From NCBI GenBank assembly GCA_015207365.1, contig JADEXA010000001.1, positions 1 through 64,000 of the forward strand: a stretch of 64,000 nucleotides of DNA, read 5' to 3'. Made by a program: the position numbers and the translations under genes. This DNA is from Vacuolonema iberomarrocanum LEGE 07170. Lineage in GTDB: Bacteria; Cyanobacteriota; Cyanobacteriia; Elainellales; Elainellaceae. The notes beneath the pieces are model-generated. The model was not told the DNA's origin. It made no database searches and worked only from the letters and a program-made list of their open reading frames with translations. Below are positions 63,717 through 64,000 of this stretch, piece by piece (position 1 is the stretch's first letter; each line of letters begins with the position of its first letter).

Positions 63717-64000
63717 CCAATGCCCGTCATGTTTGGCAAGGGCTCGCGAGTGAGTTGGGGGCGCAAAATCCAAGGATGCTTGCTTCTAAGCAGCAATGCC
63801 CGTGAGCCCATAGGGAGGGTGAGTGGGTACGAACCGAATGGAGTGAGCGATCGCTCAGCTCTGATTTCACACAAGCACCAAACGTTCAGTTATTTTCATC
63901 AAATTTATTACAAATATTTATAGGGTTATTATTCATCCATATTGTTGCGCAAACGTCATAGCGACAGGCAATACAGCCGATATAATTGATTAAGGAGATT
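63717..64000 (+). promoter_or_regulatory. Leader of a gene starting beyond the window
   Basis: No complete gene is seen. TATAAT at 63981-63986 and AAGGAGATT at 63992-64000 look like a -10 element and a strong ribosome binding site, so a plus-strand gene should start within about ten bases after the window. The two are close together, so the -10 reading is less secure than the ribosome binding site. The tract before this is AT-rich and contains TGAGCGATCGCTCA, a HIP1 site in a longer palindrome. Confidence 0.45.

Overview
The window is cyanobacterial chromosome. HIP1 octamers (GCGATCGC and one-base variants) are scattered through genes and gaps. Typical cyanobacterial genes are present: sqdB and sqdX for sulfolipid, a Rubisco activase with a small-subunit-like tail, DUF2862, DUF928, DUF4278, DUF4126, NIL-ferredoxin and three Uma2 proteins. 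A filamentous or otherwise complex cyanobacterium is likely from the Uma2, CHAT-TPR and caspase content, but the genus cannot be read from the sequence. I saw no tRNA, rRNA, CRISPR array, transposase or phage gene.

Layout. 0.2-6.6 kb: hisF, DUF2862, a Get3/ArsA-like ATPase, ribD, then sqdB and sqdX. 7-20.5 kb: tenA, a secreted protein with a duplicated domain, dps, mfd, infC (probably starting at AUC), a CNNM/CorC-type membrane protein, two DUF928 secreted proteins and rca. 20.5-26 kb: a YgjP-type metallopeptidase, a Nudix/OB-fold pair, folD-crtE-DUF212 and a hypothetical. 26-46.5 kb: an accessory block with a Tat-exported caspase-fold protein, a class III nucleotide cyclase, two Uma2 proteins, three large secreted TPR-CHAT proteins and a secreted TPR protein. 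46.9-55 kb: a PEP-synthase-like protein, a third Uma2, a SPINDLY-type O-GlcNAc transferase, an HAD phosphatase and a site-2 protease. 56-63.7 kb: glgP, a nitrogen-regulated DUF4278 module, a 2'-5' RNA ligase-like protein, YciI, smpB, DUF4126, NIL-ferredoxin and a membrane protein. The last bases carry a ribosome binding site for a gene beyond the window.

Two things stand out. First, at 58.8-59.9 kb on the minus strand, two copies of a glutamine riboswitch of the Downstream-peptide type each precede a small DUF4278 gene. One of these genes, 46 aa, is easily missed. The array is headed by a promoter whose -10 region is overlapped by a perfect NtcA box (GTA-N8-TAC), and it ends in a strong terminator. 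This resembles the logic of glutamine synthetase inactivating factor genes: NtcA represses and glutamine activates.

Second, the intergenic regions hold more than twenty long palindromes of at least five families (called A, B, D, E and F here), often side by side. Within a family the outer arms are conserved while the inner stem changes in a compensated way, so each copy stays a near-perfect hairpin. One copy is exactly half a palindrome, one is nested in another, and a few are decayed. A separate MITE-like element at 49611-49783 has 17-bp terminal inverted repeats and a 7-bp target duplication.
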